Assembly: GCA_002359315.1 (NCBI GenBank)
Contig: DEMS01000028.1
Span: forward strand, 62,192-126,191
Reading direction: 5' to 3'
Source of the DNA: Bacteroidetes bacterium UBA2664
GTDB taxonomy: Bacteria; Bacteroidota; Rhodothermia; Balneolales; Balneolaceae
DNA length: 64,000 nucleotides
Shown: positions 16,143-24,966 of the stretch, one piece after another
How positions within the stretch are numbered: the first letter of the stretch is position 1
How the letters are laid out: each line of letters opens with the position of its first letter
Program-made: the position numbers and the translations under genes
The notes under the pieces: model-generated
Seen by the model: only the letters and a program-made list of their open reading frames with translations
Told to the model about the DNA's origin: nothing
Databases searched by the model: none

Positions 16143-16374
16143 AAAGAGCTAATCCAATGCATATCTGTATAGCTTTAGTACAGTGTTTTATTGCCTAATG
16201 AGCGAATGGATAATACTTCACATCAAATGTAAATAACTCTTCTGAAACCTATTCAATGCCTCAATCCAACGAGGTCAAAATTGATTATAGAGTCATTACT
16301 GTTGGAATGATGACATCAGGGTGTCTTCCTGAAAATTATTTAGAACATATCTACTCATCACCTTTATTATTTAG

Positions 16375-16408
16375 TTATTTGATTTTTTATTCCGAAATAA
16401 TCAAATAA
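16375..16408. repeat. AT-rich perfect 10-bp inverted repeat
   Basis: TTATTTGATT (16375-16384) and AATCAAATAA (16399-16408) flank a 14-base loop. There is no T run on either strand, so it is not a classical terminator. Confidence 0.6.
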
Positions 16409-16483
16409 AAAGGCGAATTACTCTCAAAAAACCGTTGATAATCTTAGGTTTTTCATGTCAACCTTGCAAAATGCCTGAATTCG

Positions 16484-16663
16484 AAGCGCTTTTTAGAGAA
16501 AAATCAAGAAAAAAAATATGATTATTTGTCAGTAAAAAATAGAAGCGCTTGCAAAATAAAAATGTAGATAAAAGCGCTTTTCTAAATAGATAAAAGAAAA
16601 ATAAATAATATTTAAAAATAGCTGATATTATGTAAATGTTAAGAAAAAAAATTAAAAGCGTTT
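16484..16663. promoter_or_regulatory. Cluster of four AAGCGCTT-type palindromes, probable LacI-family-like operators
   Basis: Copies are AAGCGCTT at 16484-16491 and 16543-16550, AAAAGCGCTTTT at 16570-16581, and the variant AAAAGCGTTT at 16654-16663. About one exact AAGCGCTT would be expected by chance in the whole 64 kb at this composition, so three in under 100 bases is far from random. The GCGC-centred palindrome flanked by A/T resembles LacI-family operators (from family knowledge). Another full copy lies at 28691-28702. Confidence 0.6.
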
Positions 16664-16817
16664 CCAATTAAAAAAATAGGTAATAATGTCATATACAAAA
16701 TATTATACAAGACAAAATGCTATATCCTAATCTTGATATTTGAGCCCTAAGCCCCGTAACTTTCTTTCGTGTTGATAAAGTATCAATACACATTAAATCA
16801 CAATAAATAAAAACACG

Positions 16818-17285
16818 ATGAAAGCAGGAAACATTGTAATCGCAGTCGTCATATTTACATTTGCAAGTATCACAGCAAGCCAGTCATTTGCTATGAGTTC
16901 AGCAAACAATGACTCAACCGTTGTTACAAAACAAGCAAACAAAGACAAACTCTTTGATAGATTTGAAAACGGACTCATTTTTGGTCTCTCTTCAGATGTT
17001 CTTGGAGTTGTAGAATCTTCAATCTACAATGCAGTTAATTATAAAATTGCATATCCGGAATTTACTTCGGTAAAAGTGGTTGAAGAGTTAAACAGAGTCG
17101 CAATTAATGGAGACAATCACTCCGTAAGATACAGAGCATACCTTGCACTGGCTTACTACAAGAATCAAAGTGAATTTGAATCTCCAAATAAATTGTTATC
17201 TCTGTTAGATCATAAAAATCAAGATGGCATCTTTTTCTATTTACAGGATGAGATCCATGAAGGTAAATTCACATCTAACATGTAA
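16818..17285 (+). CDS. Small exported protein of unknown function
   Basis: A 155-residue protein with a clear signal peptide (about 1-25, ending in a FAMSSA-like cleavage region). The mature part is mostly helical. A middle section has TSVKVVEELNRVA followed by SVRYRAYLALAYY, which resembles a pair of HEAT-like or armadillo-like helices, and a short acidic tail. I do not recognise a named family and see no catalytic motif. It is a single-gene unit with a long upstream control region carrying four AAGCGCTT palindromes and its own terminator downstream. This suggests strongly regulated expression. Confidence 0.7.
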   Translation: MKAGNIVIAVVIFTFASITASQSFAMSSANNDSTVVTKQANKDKLFDRFENGLIFGLSSDVLGVVESSIYNAVNYKIAYPEFTSVKVVEELNRVAINGDNHSVRYRAYLALAYYKNQSEFESPNKLLSLLDHKNQDGIFFYLQDEIHEGKFTSNM

Positions 17286-17386
17286 AAATCCATTACACTC
17301 CGGAACCACTAACAAACGAAAAGGTTTCGCATGTGTGCTAATCGATGGAACAGCTTTTGAATAAAGGGCTGCAACCCACCAAACCA

Positions 17387-17434
17387 AATCCGGTTGATCC
17401 CACTTCACAGTGCGAATCAGCCGGATTTTTTTTT
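17387..17434 (+). terminator. Rho-independent terminator before clpB
   Basis: AATCCGGTTGAT (17387-17398) pairs with ATCAGCCGGATT (17416-17427) as a 12-bp stem with one G-T pair, followed by nine T. It lies 100 bases after the exported-protein stop, so that transcript has a long 3' tail. Confidence 0.88.
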
Positions 17435-17588
17435 GCCTGAAACATTGTGGCATAAGGTCTGCCACCTTTTATGACGGTTTGAGTGGTTCCTCTCGTCAGT
17501 GATCCATTCATCTGCAATAACGGCATATTATTATGATGGGGTACGATTTTGGTATTAATCTTTATAAAAGGGCTTCAGAACGGAATTT

Positions 17589-17618
17589 TTTGACTTAAAA
17601 TGAAGTCAAATATACAAT
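17589..17618 (+). promoter_or_regulatory. clpB promoter with embedded inverted repeat
   Basis: TTGACT (17590-17595), exactly 17 bases, then TACAAT (17613-17618) is a near-consensus housekeeping promoter. Read as a Bacteroidota promoter it is TTTG, 20 bases, TACAATGG. A perfect inverted repeat TTTGACTT-AAAATG-AAGTCAAA (17589-17610) covers the -35 box and spacer, placed where a repressor would block polymerase. The ATG of clpB is 35 bases after the -10 box. Confidence 0.7.
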
Positions 17619-17652
17619 GGAGCCCAACCATTGATGTCTAAAATCAACGATT

Positions 17653-20289
17653 ATGAATTTCAATAAATTTACAATTAAAGCTCAGGAAGCAGTTCAGAAA
17701 GCACTGGAAATTGCTCAGAATGAAAACCATCAGGCGGTTGAGCCTGCACATATTGTAAAGTCGCTGTTGAGTGACACTGAGAATGTGACCGTGAACGTAT
17801 TAAAAAAACTGGGAGCTTCTCCGGCAACGATTCTGCAAAAATTGGAGGGAGTTATCAAGCGATTTCCTGTTGTGAAAGGGGCTTCTGTATCCGGACAATA
17901 TCTATCCAATCAAACGAAAGAGATGTTTGATACAGCCCAAAAGGAAGCGGATGCATTGGGCGATGAATATATTAGTTCAGAGCATATTTTATTGGCTGTG
18001 CTGGAAACTCCATCTGAGGCAGGAACTATTCTAAAAGAGGCAGGCGTTCAGAAAAAACAGTTGCTGAAGGTTCTTAAAGATGTAAGGGGGTCTCAAAAAG
18101 TTGATGATCCAAATGCAGAAAGCCGCTATGAGGCCTTGAAAAAATATGCCAAAAACCTGAATGAACTGGCTGAGAGAAATAAACTGGATCCGGTGATCGG
18201 CCGTGATCAGGAGATCCGGCGTGTGATGCAGATCTTATCAAGAAGAACAAAAAACAACCCGGTATTGATTGGGGAACCGGGTGTGGGTAAAACAGCCATT
18301 GCTGAAGGGCTGGCTCTGAGAATCGTGCGAGGGGATGTGCCTGAAGGCCTCAAAACAAAACAGGTGATCGCACTGGATATGGGAGCACTGGTAGCCGGAA
18401 CAAAATTCAGAGGCGAATTTGAGGAACGCCTCAAAGCAGTGGTGAAAGAGGTTATCGATTCTGACGGAGAGTTGATTCTTTTTATCGATGAAATTCACAC
18501 ACTGGTGGGAGCCGGCGCTACAGAAGGTTCCATGGATGCTGCCAATATCCTTAAACCATCGCTTGCAAGGGGGGAGCTACATGCCATAGGTGCCACTACA
18601 CTGACAGAGTATAGAAAGTACATTGAAAAAGATAAAGCCCTGGAGAGAAGGCTTCAAACCGTACTTGTCGGCGAGCCATCTGTTGAAGACACAGTATCCA
18701 TTTTACGAGGATTGCAGGAACGATATGAAGTTCATCACGGTGTACGGATTACGGATGCAGCGATTGTAGCCGCAGCGGAATTGTCACATCGATACATTTC
18801 AGACCGTTTTCTGCCGGATAAGGCGATTGACCTGATTGATGAAGCAGCCTCCCGGTTACGATTGCAAATCGACTCAATGCCTGAGGAACTGGATAGCATA
18901 GAACGCCAAATACGTCAGCTGGAAATCGAACGGGAGGCCCTCAAACGGGAAAAAGATGAGTCGAAATTAAAAGGAAATGAAAAAGAGCTGGCAAATCTGG
19001 AAGAGAAGCGCAAAGCGATGAGATCTCAGTGGGACCTGGAAAAAGGGCTGATACAGAAAACCCGCGAGATGAAACAGGCGATTGAAACAGCACGGAATGA
19101 GGCTGAAAAAGCAGAACGTGAGGGTCACTACGAAAAAGTAGCGGAATTGCGGTATGGTACGATTGCTCAGCTCGAAAAAGAGATGATTGAGACTAAAAAA
19201 GAACTGGATGATATTCAGCAAAATAACTCTCTCCTGAAAGAACAGGTAGAAGCTGAAGAGATTGCGGATATCGTTTCTCGGTGGACCGGTATTCCGGTCA
19301 ATAAAATGTTATCCAGTGAGCGTCAGAAGTTATTGAAACTGGAAGAAGAACTGCATAAACGTGTAATCGGACAGGATCAGGCGATTGAAGTGGTCTCAGA
19401 TGCCGTTCGCAGAGCCAGGGCCGGCCTGCAGGATGAGGAGCGACCCATCGGGTCATTTATGTTTCTGGGATCTACAGGGGTCGGTAAGACAGAACTCGCA
19501 CGGTCACTGGCCGATTTTCTCTTTAACGATCAGGATGCTATGATTCGGATCGATATGAGTGAATATATGGAGAAGCACAGTGTCAGCAGGCTCATCGGGG
19601 CTCCTCCGGGATACGTTGGATATGATGAAGGGGGTCAGCTTACAGAGGCTGTTCGCAGGAAACCCTATTCTGTTGTATTACTGGATGAGATTGAGAAAGC
19701 ACACCCCGATGCTTTCAATATACTATTACAGGTCTTGGATGATGGACGCCTTACGGATAATAAAGGCGTTACCGTTAATTTTTCCAATACGATCATTATA
19801 ATGACCAGTAATATCGGCTCCCATCTTATATCGGATGAAATCGATAAGAGTGGCGGCGAAATGAATCCGGAAACGTATCAAAATCTGCAGGATCAACTGA
19901 TAGAATTGTTAAGAAAAACGATCCGGCCAGAATTTTTGAACCGAATTGATGATGTCGTGGTATTTCATCCGCTCGACCAGAGACATATCCGACAAATTGT
20001 GGATATTCAACTAAAACGTGTTGATAATATGCTCCATAAAAACAGGGTTTCTTTATCAGTATCTGATCAAGTAAAAGATTGGCTGGCTGTAAGGGGGTAT
20101 GATCCTGTATATGGGGCCAGGCCGTTAAAACGGGTCATTCAGACTCAAATCGTAAACCAGTTGGCTAAACAACTGATTCAGCGTGAAGATGAAACAGCAG
20201 GCATTGAATATGAGGCAACGATCAGCAAAGATGGGAACCAACTTGAATTTGCTGAAGTCTTCAGTGATGCTGATAAATGGGCAGATTAG
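17653..20289 (+). CDS. clpB: ATP-dependent disaggregase ClpB
   Basis: ClpB threads aggregated proteins through its pore together with DnaK to rescue them after heat stress. The 878 residues contain the Clp N-domain (about 1-145) and AAA1 with Walker A GEPGVGKT near 206. A long coiled-coil middle domain (about 405-525) follows, the feature that separates ClpB from ClpA/ClpC. AAA2 has Walker A GSTGVGKT near 606 and GYVGYDEGGQL pore motif. There is no ClpP-binding loop evidence. Its promoter carries an operator-like inverted repeat, suggesting stress repression. It ends 4 bases from the convergent DUF1761 stop. Confidence 0.98.
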   Translation: MNFNKFTIKAQEAVQKALEIAQNENHQAVEPAHIVKSLLSDTENVTVNVLKKLGASPATILQKLEGVIKRFPVVKGASVSGQYLSNQTKEMFDTAQKEADALGDEYISSEHILLAVLETPSEAGTILKEAGVQKKQLLKVLKDVRGSQKVDDPNAESRYEALKKYAKNLNELAERNKLDPVIGRDQEIRRVMQILSRRTKNNPVLIGEPGVGKTAIAEGLALRIVRGDVPEGLKTKQVIALDMGALVAGTKFRGEFEERLKAVVKEVIDSDGELILFIDEIHTLVGAGATEGSMDAANILKPSLARGELHAIGATTLTEYRKYIEKDKALERRLQTVLVGEPSVEDTVSILRGLQERYEVHHGVRITDAAIVAAAELSHRYISDRFLPDKAIDLIDEAASRLRLQIDSMPEELDSIERQIRQLEIEREALKREKDESKLKGNEKELANLEEKRKAMRSQWDLEKGLIQKTREMKQAIETARNEAEKAEREGHYEKVAELRYGTIAQLEKEMIETKKELDDIQQNNSLLKEQVEAEEIADIVSRWTGIPVNKMLSSERQKLLKLEEELHKRVIGQDQAIEVVSDAVRRARAGLQDEERPIGSFMFLGSTGVGKTELARSLADFLFNDQDAMIRIDMSEYMEKHSVSRLIGAPPGYVGYDEGGQLTEAVRRKPYSVVLLDEIEKAHPDAFNILLQVLDDGRLTDNKGVTVNFSNTIIIMTSNIGSHLISDEIDKSGGEMNPETYQNLQDQLIELLRKTIRPEFLNRIDDVVVFHPLDQRHIRQIVDIQLKRVDNMLHKNRVSLSVSDQVKDWLAVRGYDPVYGARPLKRVIQTQIVNQLAKQLIQREDETAGIEYEATISKDGNQLEFAEVFSDADKWAD

Positions 20290-20293
20290 TGAG

Positions 20294-20704
20294 TTACCAC
20301 CAGCCAAGAATAAGTCCGCTGAGAGTAAGTCCGACTACATGGTATCCATTGTCTAACATGTGCAGTTTGAAGGGGACATCCGAAAAAATCCCTGTAGTAC
20401 CTGATAGTGAGTAAAGTATTCCCATTGAGGCACCAAATCCAATAATGGCTCCATTTACGGGTGTAACAATGCCCATCGCGTGTATAAACAGAGCTAATGA
20501 GATAACTGCGATAAACTGCAGAATGAACGAATAGAGAAATATGATTGGGTTCGGCTGACCGATATCTTCTTCTGTGAGATTTCTCAGTTTCATCCAGGTT
20601 TTAGCAAAGAGTAACGGACTATACCAGACGGCACCTAGTGCAAAATAAATAATGGTAGCGATTATTACAGCAATCCAATTGAGCGAGGAGAGTAGTTCTG
20701 TCAT
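20294..20704 (-). CDS. DUF1761-family small membrane protein
   Basis: A 136-residue protein with four predicted membrane segments (about 8-28, 55-75, 80-100, 112-135). The N-terminal NWIAVIIATIIYFALGAVWYSP followed by LFAKTWMKL is characteristic of DUF1761. Function of the family is unknown. It is the last gene on the minus strand in a line with the M29 aminopeptidase and ABC ATPase, about 110 bases behind the former, and converges on clpB. Confidence 0.85.
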   Translation of the reverse strand: MTELLSSLNWIAVIIATIIYFALGAVWYSPLLFAKTWMKLRNLTEEDIGQPNPIIFLYSFILQFIAVISLALFIHAMGIVTPVNGAIIGFGASMGILYSLSGTTGIFSDVPFKLHMLDNGYHVVGLTLSGLILGWW

Positions 20705-20813
20705 AACAGTTAGATTTGTTTGTGTTGAAATAGAATTAAATCAACATCTCACTGAAATGCAATAGGTTACAAAGAATATTTGGTTACTGAAAATAATCAG
20801 TAATAGATGGAGT

Positions 20814-21917
20814 TTAACTTAATAACCTGTCCGGATTCAGTCCTTTCAACTCATCCTTTACAAAAAGCCGCCCTTTTCGAACCAAGTCATCATCCAGGTA
20901 AACATCGGCGCCAATACAGACCAAATCCCAATGTATATTGCTGCTGTTTCCGTTGGATGCGATTTCGTAGTCTTTACCCAGAGTGAGGTGATTGGAACCG
21001 TATATTTTTTCATCAAAAAGGATGTCATACATCGGGTTTTTGATAATCGGATTCAGACCAAAGCTGAATTCCCCAAAACGACGTGAGCCTTTGTCGGTGT
21101 CTAAGATCTTCTCCAAGGCATCATTGTTAGATGAATCAAAATCAATAACGACTCCATCCTTTACTCTTAACTTCACAAATTCAAAAGGTTTGCCCTGATA
21201 AACAGAAGGGGCATAGCTGATTTCACCATTTACAGAATCAATAATCGGTGATGAGAATAGTTCACCATCCGGAATGTTTCGTTTTCCAAAACAGGGGATC
21301 CAATTCTGTCCTTTAACCGAAAATTCAATATCTGTACCCACACCTTTTAGTTTGATGGAATCAGTTTTTCTGAGTCGTGTTTCTAAAGGTTTCATGGCAT
21401 TTTCGAGTTTACTGTAATTGAGTAAACAGGCGTCGTAATAGAACTGATAAAAATCTGAGGTTGTCATTTTTGCATTCATTGCAAATACGGCGGATGGGTA
21501 ACGAAGTACCACCCATCGGGTATGATCAACTCTTTGTTTGAAATGGACAGGATTTAGGAAATGTTTAGAATAGGCACTGTTCGCTTCGCTTGAAACCGAA
21601 GAGTTTTCATAAATATTTTCAGCGGCACGAATTCCGATAAATGCATCCATCTGCTTCATCAGGGGAAGTTGATCAACGATTGCCTGATGTTCCCAAAAAG
21701 CAGCGTCGCCTCTCTCAAGTAAAATTCTATTGGTTTCTGAATCTTCAATTTTCACAAATGGATGAGCACCCATTTCCCGAACCGCATCAACAAGTGCACG
21801 AACTAAGCCAATCCCATTCAACCCCACAAGCTGAATCATGATATTTTCATCCGATTTTAATTCTGTACTGTGTTGAAGGAGTTGTTGGGCTAGTTTTTTG
21901 TCTTCAGGTGATATCAT
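20814..21917 (-). CDS. M29-family metalloaminopeptidase
   Basis: A 367-residue aminopeptidase related to thermophilic AmpS/aminopeptidase T, a cytoplasmic dinuclear-metal enzyme that trims N-terminal residues from peptides. Family features are the N-terminal domain with LAQQLLQHS...VGLNGIG, the YPSAVFAMNAKM region near residue 140, and GELFSSPIIDSVNGE near 220. The C-terminal metal-site section with NIHWDLVCIGADV is near 337. Length is slightly below the roughly 400-residue norm. It starts 13 bases after the ABC ATPase gene on the same strand. Confidence 0.88.
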   Translation of the reverse strand: MISPEDKKLAQQLLQHSTELKSDENIMIQLVGLNGIGLVRALVDAVREMGAHPFVKIEDSETNRILLERGDAAFWEHQAIVDQLPLMKQMDAFIGIRAAENIYENSSVSSEANSAYSKHFLNPVHFKQRVDHTRWVVLRYPSAVFAMNAKMTTSDFYQFYYDACLLNYSKLENAMKPLETRLRKTDSIKLKGVGTDIEFSVKGQNWIPCFGKRNIPDGELFSSPIIDSVNGEISYAPSVYQGKPFEFVKLRVKDGVVIDFDSSNNDALEKILDTDKGSRRFGEFSFGLNPIIKNPMYDILFDEKIYGSNHLTLGKDYEIASNGNSSNIHWDLVCIGADVYLDDDLVRKGRLFVKDELKGLNPDRLLS

Positions 21918-21930
21918 GATTTCTGTTCAA

Positions 21931-22554
21931 TTATAATTCAATGATTTGATCACAAAGTTGCAATTCCTGCTCAATATTAGATGCCAGGACAACCATATGG
22001 TTCGGTTCTCTATACTTATTTAAAATTATTTCAATTAATTCTCGTCCCTCAGCATCCAGATTTGATCCGGGCTCATCCAAAAAAAGGATGTTGGGTTTGT
22101 GTAAAAGTGCCGAAACTAATTTAACTCTCTGTCTTTGTCCGGTAGATAAATCCCCATAAAACTGATCTGAAAGATCAAGAACATTTGCCTCTTTGAGAGT
22201 TTCATCAATTATAGATCCGTATAAATTTTCGGCAGATCGTAATTTGAGAATAAAATTCAGATTTTCAATTACTGTCAATTCCTCATAAAGTTCGACATAT
22301 GGAGCGGCATAACCGGAGTGATTTCGTAATGTACTTTTTGTCAATATTTTATCGTCCAGTTTCCATACGATTTTTCCGCGATTGGCTTTTAATAAGCCTG
22401 AGAGACACCTGAGTAGTGTTGATTTGCCTGAGCCATTCACCCCCGCAATTCCGAGAATCGACGATTTGGAAGAGAAACTGAGATCTGATATTACATTCTC
22501 TTTCTCATAATGTTTGTAGAGTGAAGTAACTTCGAGCTCAATCATTGATGCCAA
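21931..22554 (-). CDS. ABC transporter ATP-binding protein, CcmA-like
   Basis: A 207-residue stand-alone ATPase subunit. Walker A is GVNGSGKSTLL near residue 37, the signature is LSTGQRQRVKL near 135, and Walker B with catalytic Glu is ILFLDEPGSNLD near 157. The compact length and sequence resemble CcmA, the haem-exporter ATPase for cytochrome c maturation, but no ccmB/ccmC is nearby, so the substrate is open. The first ATG gives MASMIEL and a second Met follows at residue 4; either could start. It is divergent from the acidic-protein gene. Confidence 0.85.
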   Translation of the reverse strand: MASMIELEVTSLYKHYEKENVISDLSFSSKSSILGIAGVNGSGKSTLLRCLSGLLKANRGKIVWKLDDKILTKSTLRNHSGYAAPYVELYEELTVIENLNFILKLRSAENLYGSIIDETLKEANVLDLSDQFYGDLSTGQRQRVKLVSALLHKPNILFLDEPGSNLDAEGRELIEIILNKYREPNHMVVLASNIEQELQLCDQIIEL

Positions 22555-22670
22555 TAGCCTCTGTTTTACTCAAAAAATAATCAAATTGAGTATTCTGAAT
22601 TTTCTAAGATACCGTAAATATGATAACTTACAGATGATTCTAATATAAGTCATCTTCGATCTCAATATCT

Positions 22671-24944
22671 ATGGAAAAGATCACAACTACGATTGTCAGC
22701 CAACTGCTCGCAAAGCTTTCAAAGGACCGGAAATATTATACACAAAAGAACCTGTCTGACTATGGTTATCCTCAATTTTTAATCAAAAGGATCACTTTTC
22801 ATCTGATGAGGGTATTGAGTAATGAGTTTACCCTGCCCGGAGAAGAGTGGTTAAATAGGGAGTCGGATGAACTGCATGCTGAATGGGCGGAATTACAACG
22901 AACGATTAAAAGAGAGATTCATCTCCCTGCATATTTAGCTAAAGAGATTATAGAAAAATCTGTAAAGGAATGTGTGGGCATGACGATACAGCCCCGGAAA
23001 GTGATTCCTGAGTTATTATTTGAGGATCAAAATGAACTGGATGCCAATGAGTTAACTGAGAGATCATCAGCCATTACAGTGAACAGATTATTGGTTTGGT
23101 CAATGATTCGCTATATGGAGAAGAAAAACAGGGAATCATTAAAGAAGGCAGATGCTGCCCGAATTTTAGAGTCGATTGAAAGTAAAATTGTGGAAGACTA
23201 TCATCCCCTCAACTGGCTCTCCTTGGTAAAGCCGCTGTTTGAACTCTCAGGAAGTACCGTTCACAGCGATCTTTTCCGCCGATTTTTTGAGTACAAAGGA
23301 AAGAATCATCTGGCCAAGGAATTTGATATGATTGATGATGAGATTAAGGAGAGTCGTTTTATTGAGATTCTGAGCTCACCCAACTCAATACATGTCGAAG
23401 GGTACAAAGATGATCAACAGACACTTTTTAAGGAGGATGTTAACGGTGACGCCGTTGAGATTGAAGATTCAAATGAAGTTTTGGATGAAAAACAGGATGA
23501 ATTGATTGAGGATAGGCCGATTTTCCAATCATTTAGAGCTGAACCTGAAGAGGAGCCTGGGGAGTTGGAGGAAGACAGTACTGAGGGTGAGGAACAGATT
23601 GAAGATCTGACTGATGCAAAGCCAATTTATCTCTCAGTCAGAGAAGAGCCTGAGGAGGAGTCTGAGTTGGAGGGGGAAAATGAAGAGGAGTTGGATTTAG
23701 TATCTAAGTTTGAAGAGGAAGAGGATACGATTGAGGAGCAAACTGAATTTAAGCCAATTTATCTTTCAATCGATGAAAGGCATGTCGAGGATTCTGATCA
23801 ATCAGATGAGTCGGAGGAAGAAAATGGAAAAGGATTGGTTTTAGAATCTGAAGAGGAAGAGGAAGAAGATGAGATTGAAAGTATTGAGAAAGAGGATAAA
23901 TCTGATCTAATCAAGGATATTGAAGAGGAACATGCGTCAGATTCTGAACCGGATCATACAAAAGCAGATGTTCAGGATGAAGAGTTGATTGCCCCCTGGG
24001 AGGATGAAGAGGAAGAAGGGGCATTTACTTTTATTAGACATGATGAGGATGAAGATGATGATGAGGTTATTGAGGATGAGCGTGTACTATCAAAAATGGA
24101 GGAGCCTGTTTCTGATGCCGCATTGCTTGAGATAGAAGATGAGGAGCCGGAAGAAGAGCATACTGAAGTAAGTGCTGAAGAGGATAAAGTTGAAGAAGAA
24201 AACTCTTCATTACTCAATCGATTTATGTTTGATGAAGCAGATTTAGAAGAAACATTGGGTGATATAAGTTCCGAAGGGGATAAGAAAGTCACGACCATTT
24301 ATGATGAATTAAATCTGAAAAGGAATGATGTTAAACCGGAAACGATGGATCTTTTTGGGACATTGGAAACCCCTGAAATTGATAAGAAACCGTTTCGATT
24401 AAAGCCGGATGAAAAAGGCAAGGATACGGAAATGGATGAATCAGATAAGATCAGGAAATTTTCAGAATTTGAAGATACTGAGAGTGATGAAGATTCAGGT
24501 GAACCAGAAGTTCCTATGTGGAGATCCTTTTTAGAGAGGGATGAGAATGAAGCAAAATCTGCATTTCAGTTTGATGATGAGTCAGAGAGTGATGTAGAGG
24601 AAACAGAGAATGAAGATACTGCTGAAAAATTGGATGAGGACGGTTTTTTCGAAGAGCCAATTTATGATTTTACAAAAAAGGAAGTTGATTTGGATGAAAA
24701 AATCGGAGATTTGAGTCATTGGATGAAGGACGTTAGAGAGAAGTTTATAGAAGATCTGTTTGGTGATTCTGAAGATGCCTATGAACAAGCTCTTTCAGAT
24801 ATTATGGAATTTGATGACTGGAAAAATGCATCCAAATATATAGAAAAAGAGATTTTTGCACGAAATCGAATTGATGTATATGATGAGATAGCAGTAGATT
24901 TTACGGATCGCTTGCACTCCTATTTTATCGAAAATAAATCCTAA
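22671..24944 (+). CDS. Very acidic protein with repeated short P-[IM]-aromatic motifs, function unknown
   Basis: A 757-residue protein with three parts. Residues 1-270 look folded and helical, with no recognised family. Residues about 270-670 are dominated by Glu and Asp and should be disordered. Residues about 675-757 form a second folded segment containing FIEDLFGDSEDAY and DWKNASKYIEKEIF. Within the acidic part a short motif recurs: PIFQSF (about 283), PIYLSV (about 317), PIYLSI (about 361), PMWRSF (about 615) and PIYDF (about 660). No signal peptide or membrane segment is seen, so it is cytoplasmic. It is 22 bases before the carboxyltransferase gene, probably one operon. Confidence 0.85.
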   Translation: MEKITTTIVSQLLAKLSKDRKYYTQKNLSDYGYPQFLIKRITFHLMRVLSNEFTLPGEEWLNRESDELHAEWAELQRTIKREIHLPAYLAKEIIEKSVKECVGMTIQPRKVIPELLFEDQNELDANELTERSSAITVNRLLVWSMIRYMEKKNRESLKKADAARILESIESKIVEDYHPLNWLSLVKPLFELSGSTVHSDLFRRFFEYKGKNHLAKEFDMIDDEIKESRFIEILSSPNSIHVEGYKDDQQTLFKEDVNGDAVEIEDSNEVLDEKQDELIEDRPIFQSFRAEPEEEPGELEEDSTEGEEQIEDLTDAKPIYLSVREEPEEESELEGENEEELDLVSKFEEEEDTIEEQTEFKPIYLSIDERHVEDSDQSDESEEENGKGLVLESEEEEEEDEIESIEKEDKSDLIKDIEEEHASDSEPDHTKADVQDEELIAPWEDEEEEGAFTFIRHDEDEDDDEVIEDERVLSKMEEPVSDAALLEIEDEEPEEEHTEVSAEEDKVEEENSSLLNRFMFDEADLEETLGDISSEGDKKVTTIYDELNLKRNDVKPETMDLFGTLETPEIDKKPFRLKPDEKGKDTEMDESDKIRKFSEFEDTESDEDSGEPEVPMWRSFLERDENEAKSAFQFDDESESDVEETENEDTAEKLDEDGFFEEPIYDFTKKEVDLDEKIGDLSHWMKDVREKFIEDLFGDSEDAYEQALSDIMEFDDWKNASKYIEKEIFARNRIDVYDEIAVDFTDRLHSYFIENKS

Positions 24945-24966
24945 AGATTTTTAAGAACCTTCAGAC

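Larger units (their letters stand above)
16143..16817. other. 675-base AT-rich intergenic region with hairpin and operator-like cluster
   Basis: No convincing gene lies here. The only sizable frame (minus strand, 16458-16667) is Phe/Leu/Tyr-rich low complexity and overlaps the palindrome cluster. The left half holds a 10-bp hairpin (16375-16408). The right half holds four AAGCGCTT-type palindromes (16484-16663), and a TTGATA-AAG-TATCAA inverted repeat (16772-16786) sits 32 bases before the next start. The region reads as a large control region for the exported protein at 16818. Confidence 0.6.
17286..17652. other. Intergenic region before clpB
   Basis: It contains about 100 bases of possible 3' untranslated RNA, a terminator at 17387-17434 and the clpB promoter at 17589-17618. 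Two short minus-strand frames (17338-17526 and 17241-17465) overlap the terminator stem in different frames and are not believable genes. Confidence 0.6.

Noticed and set aside
16458..16667. 69-residue minus-strand frame in the AAGCGCTT region
   Set aside because: Phe/Leu/Tyr-rich translation of AT-rich DNA, starting with no ribosome-binding site; the palindromes explain the sequence better.
17241..17526. Two overlapping minus-strand frames of 62 and 74 residues
   Set aside because: They use different frames over the terminator stem and lack domains or starts.
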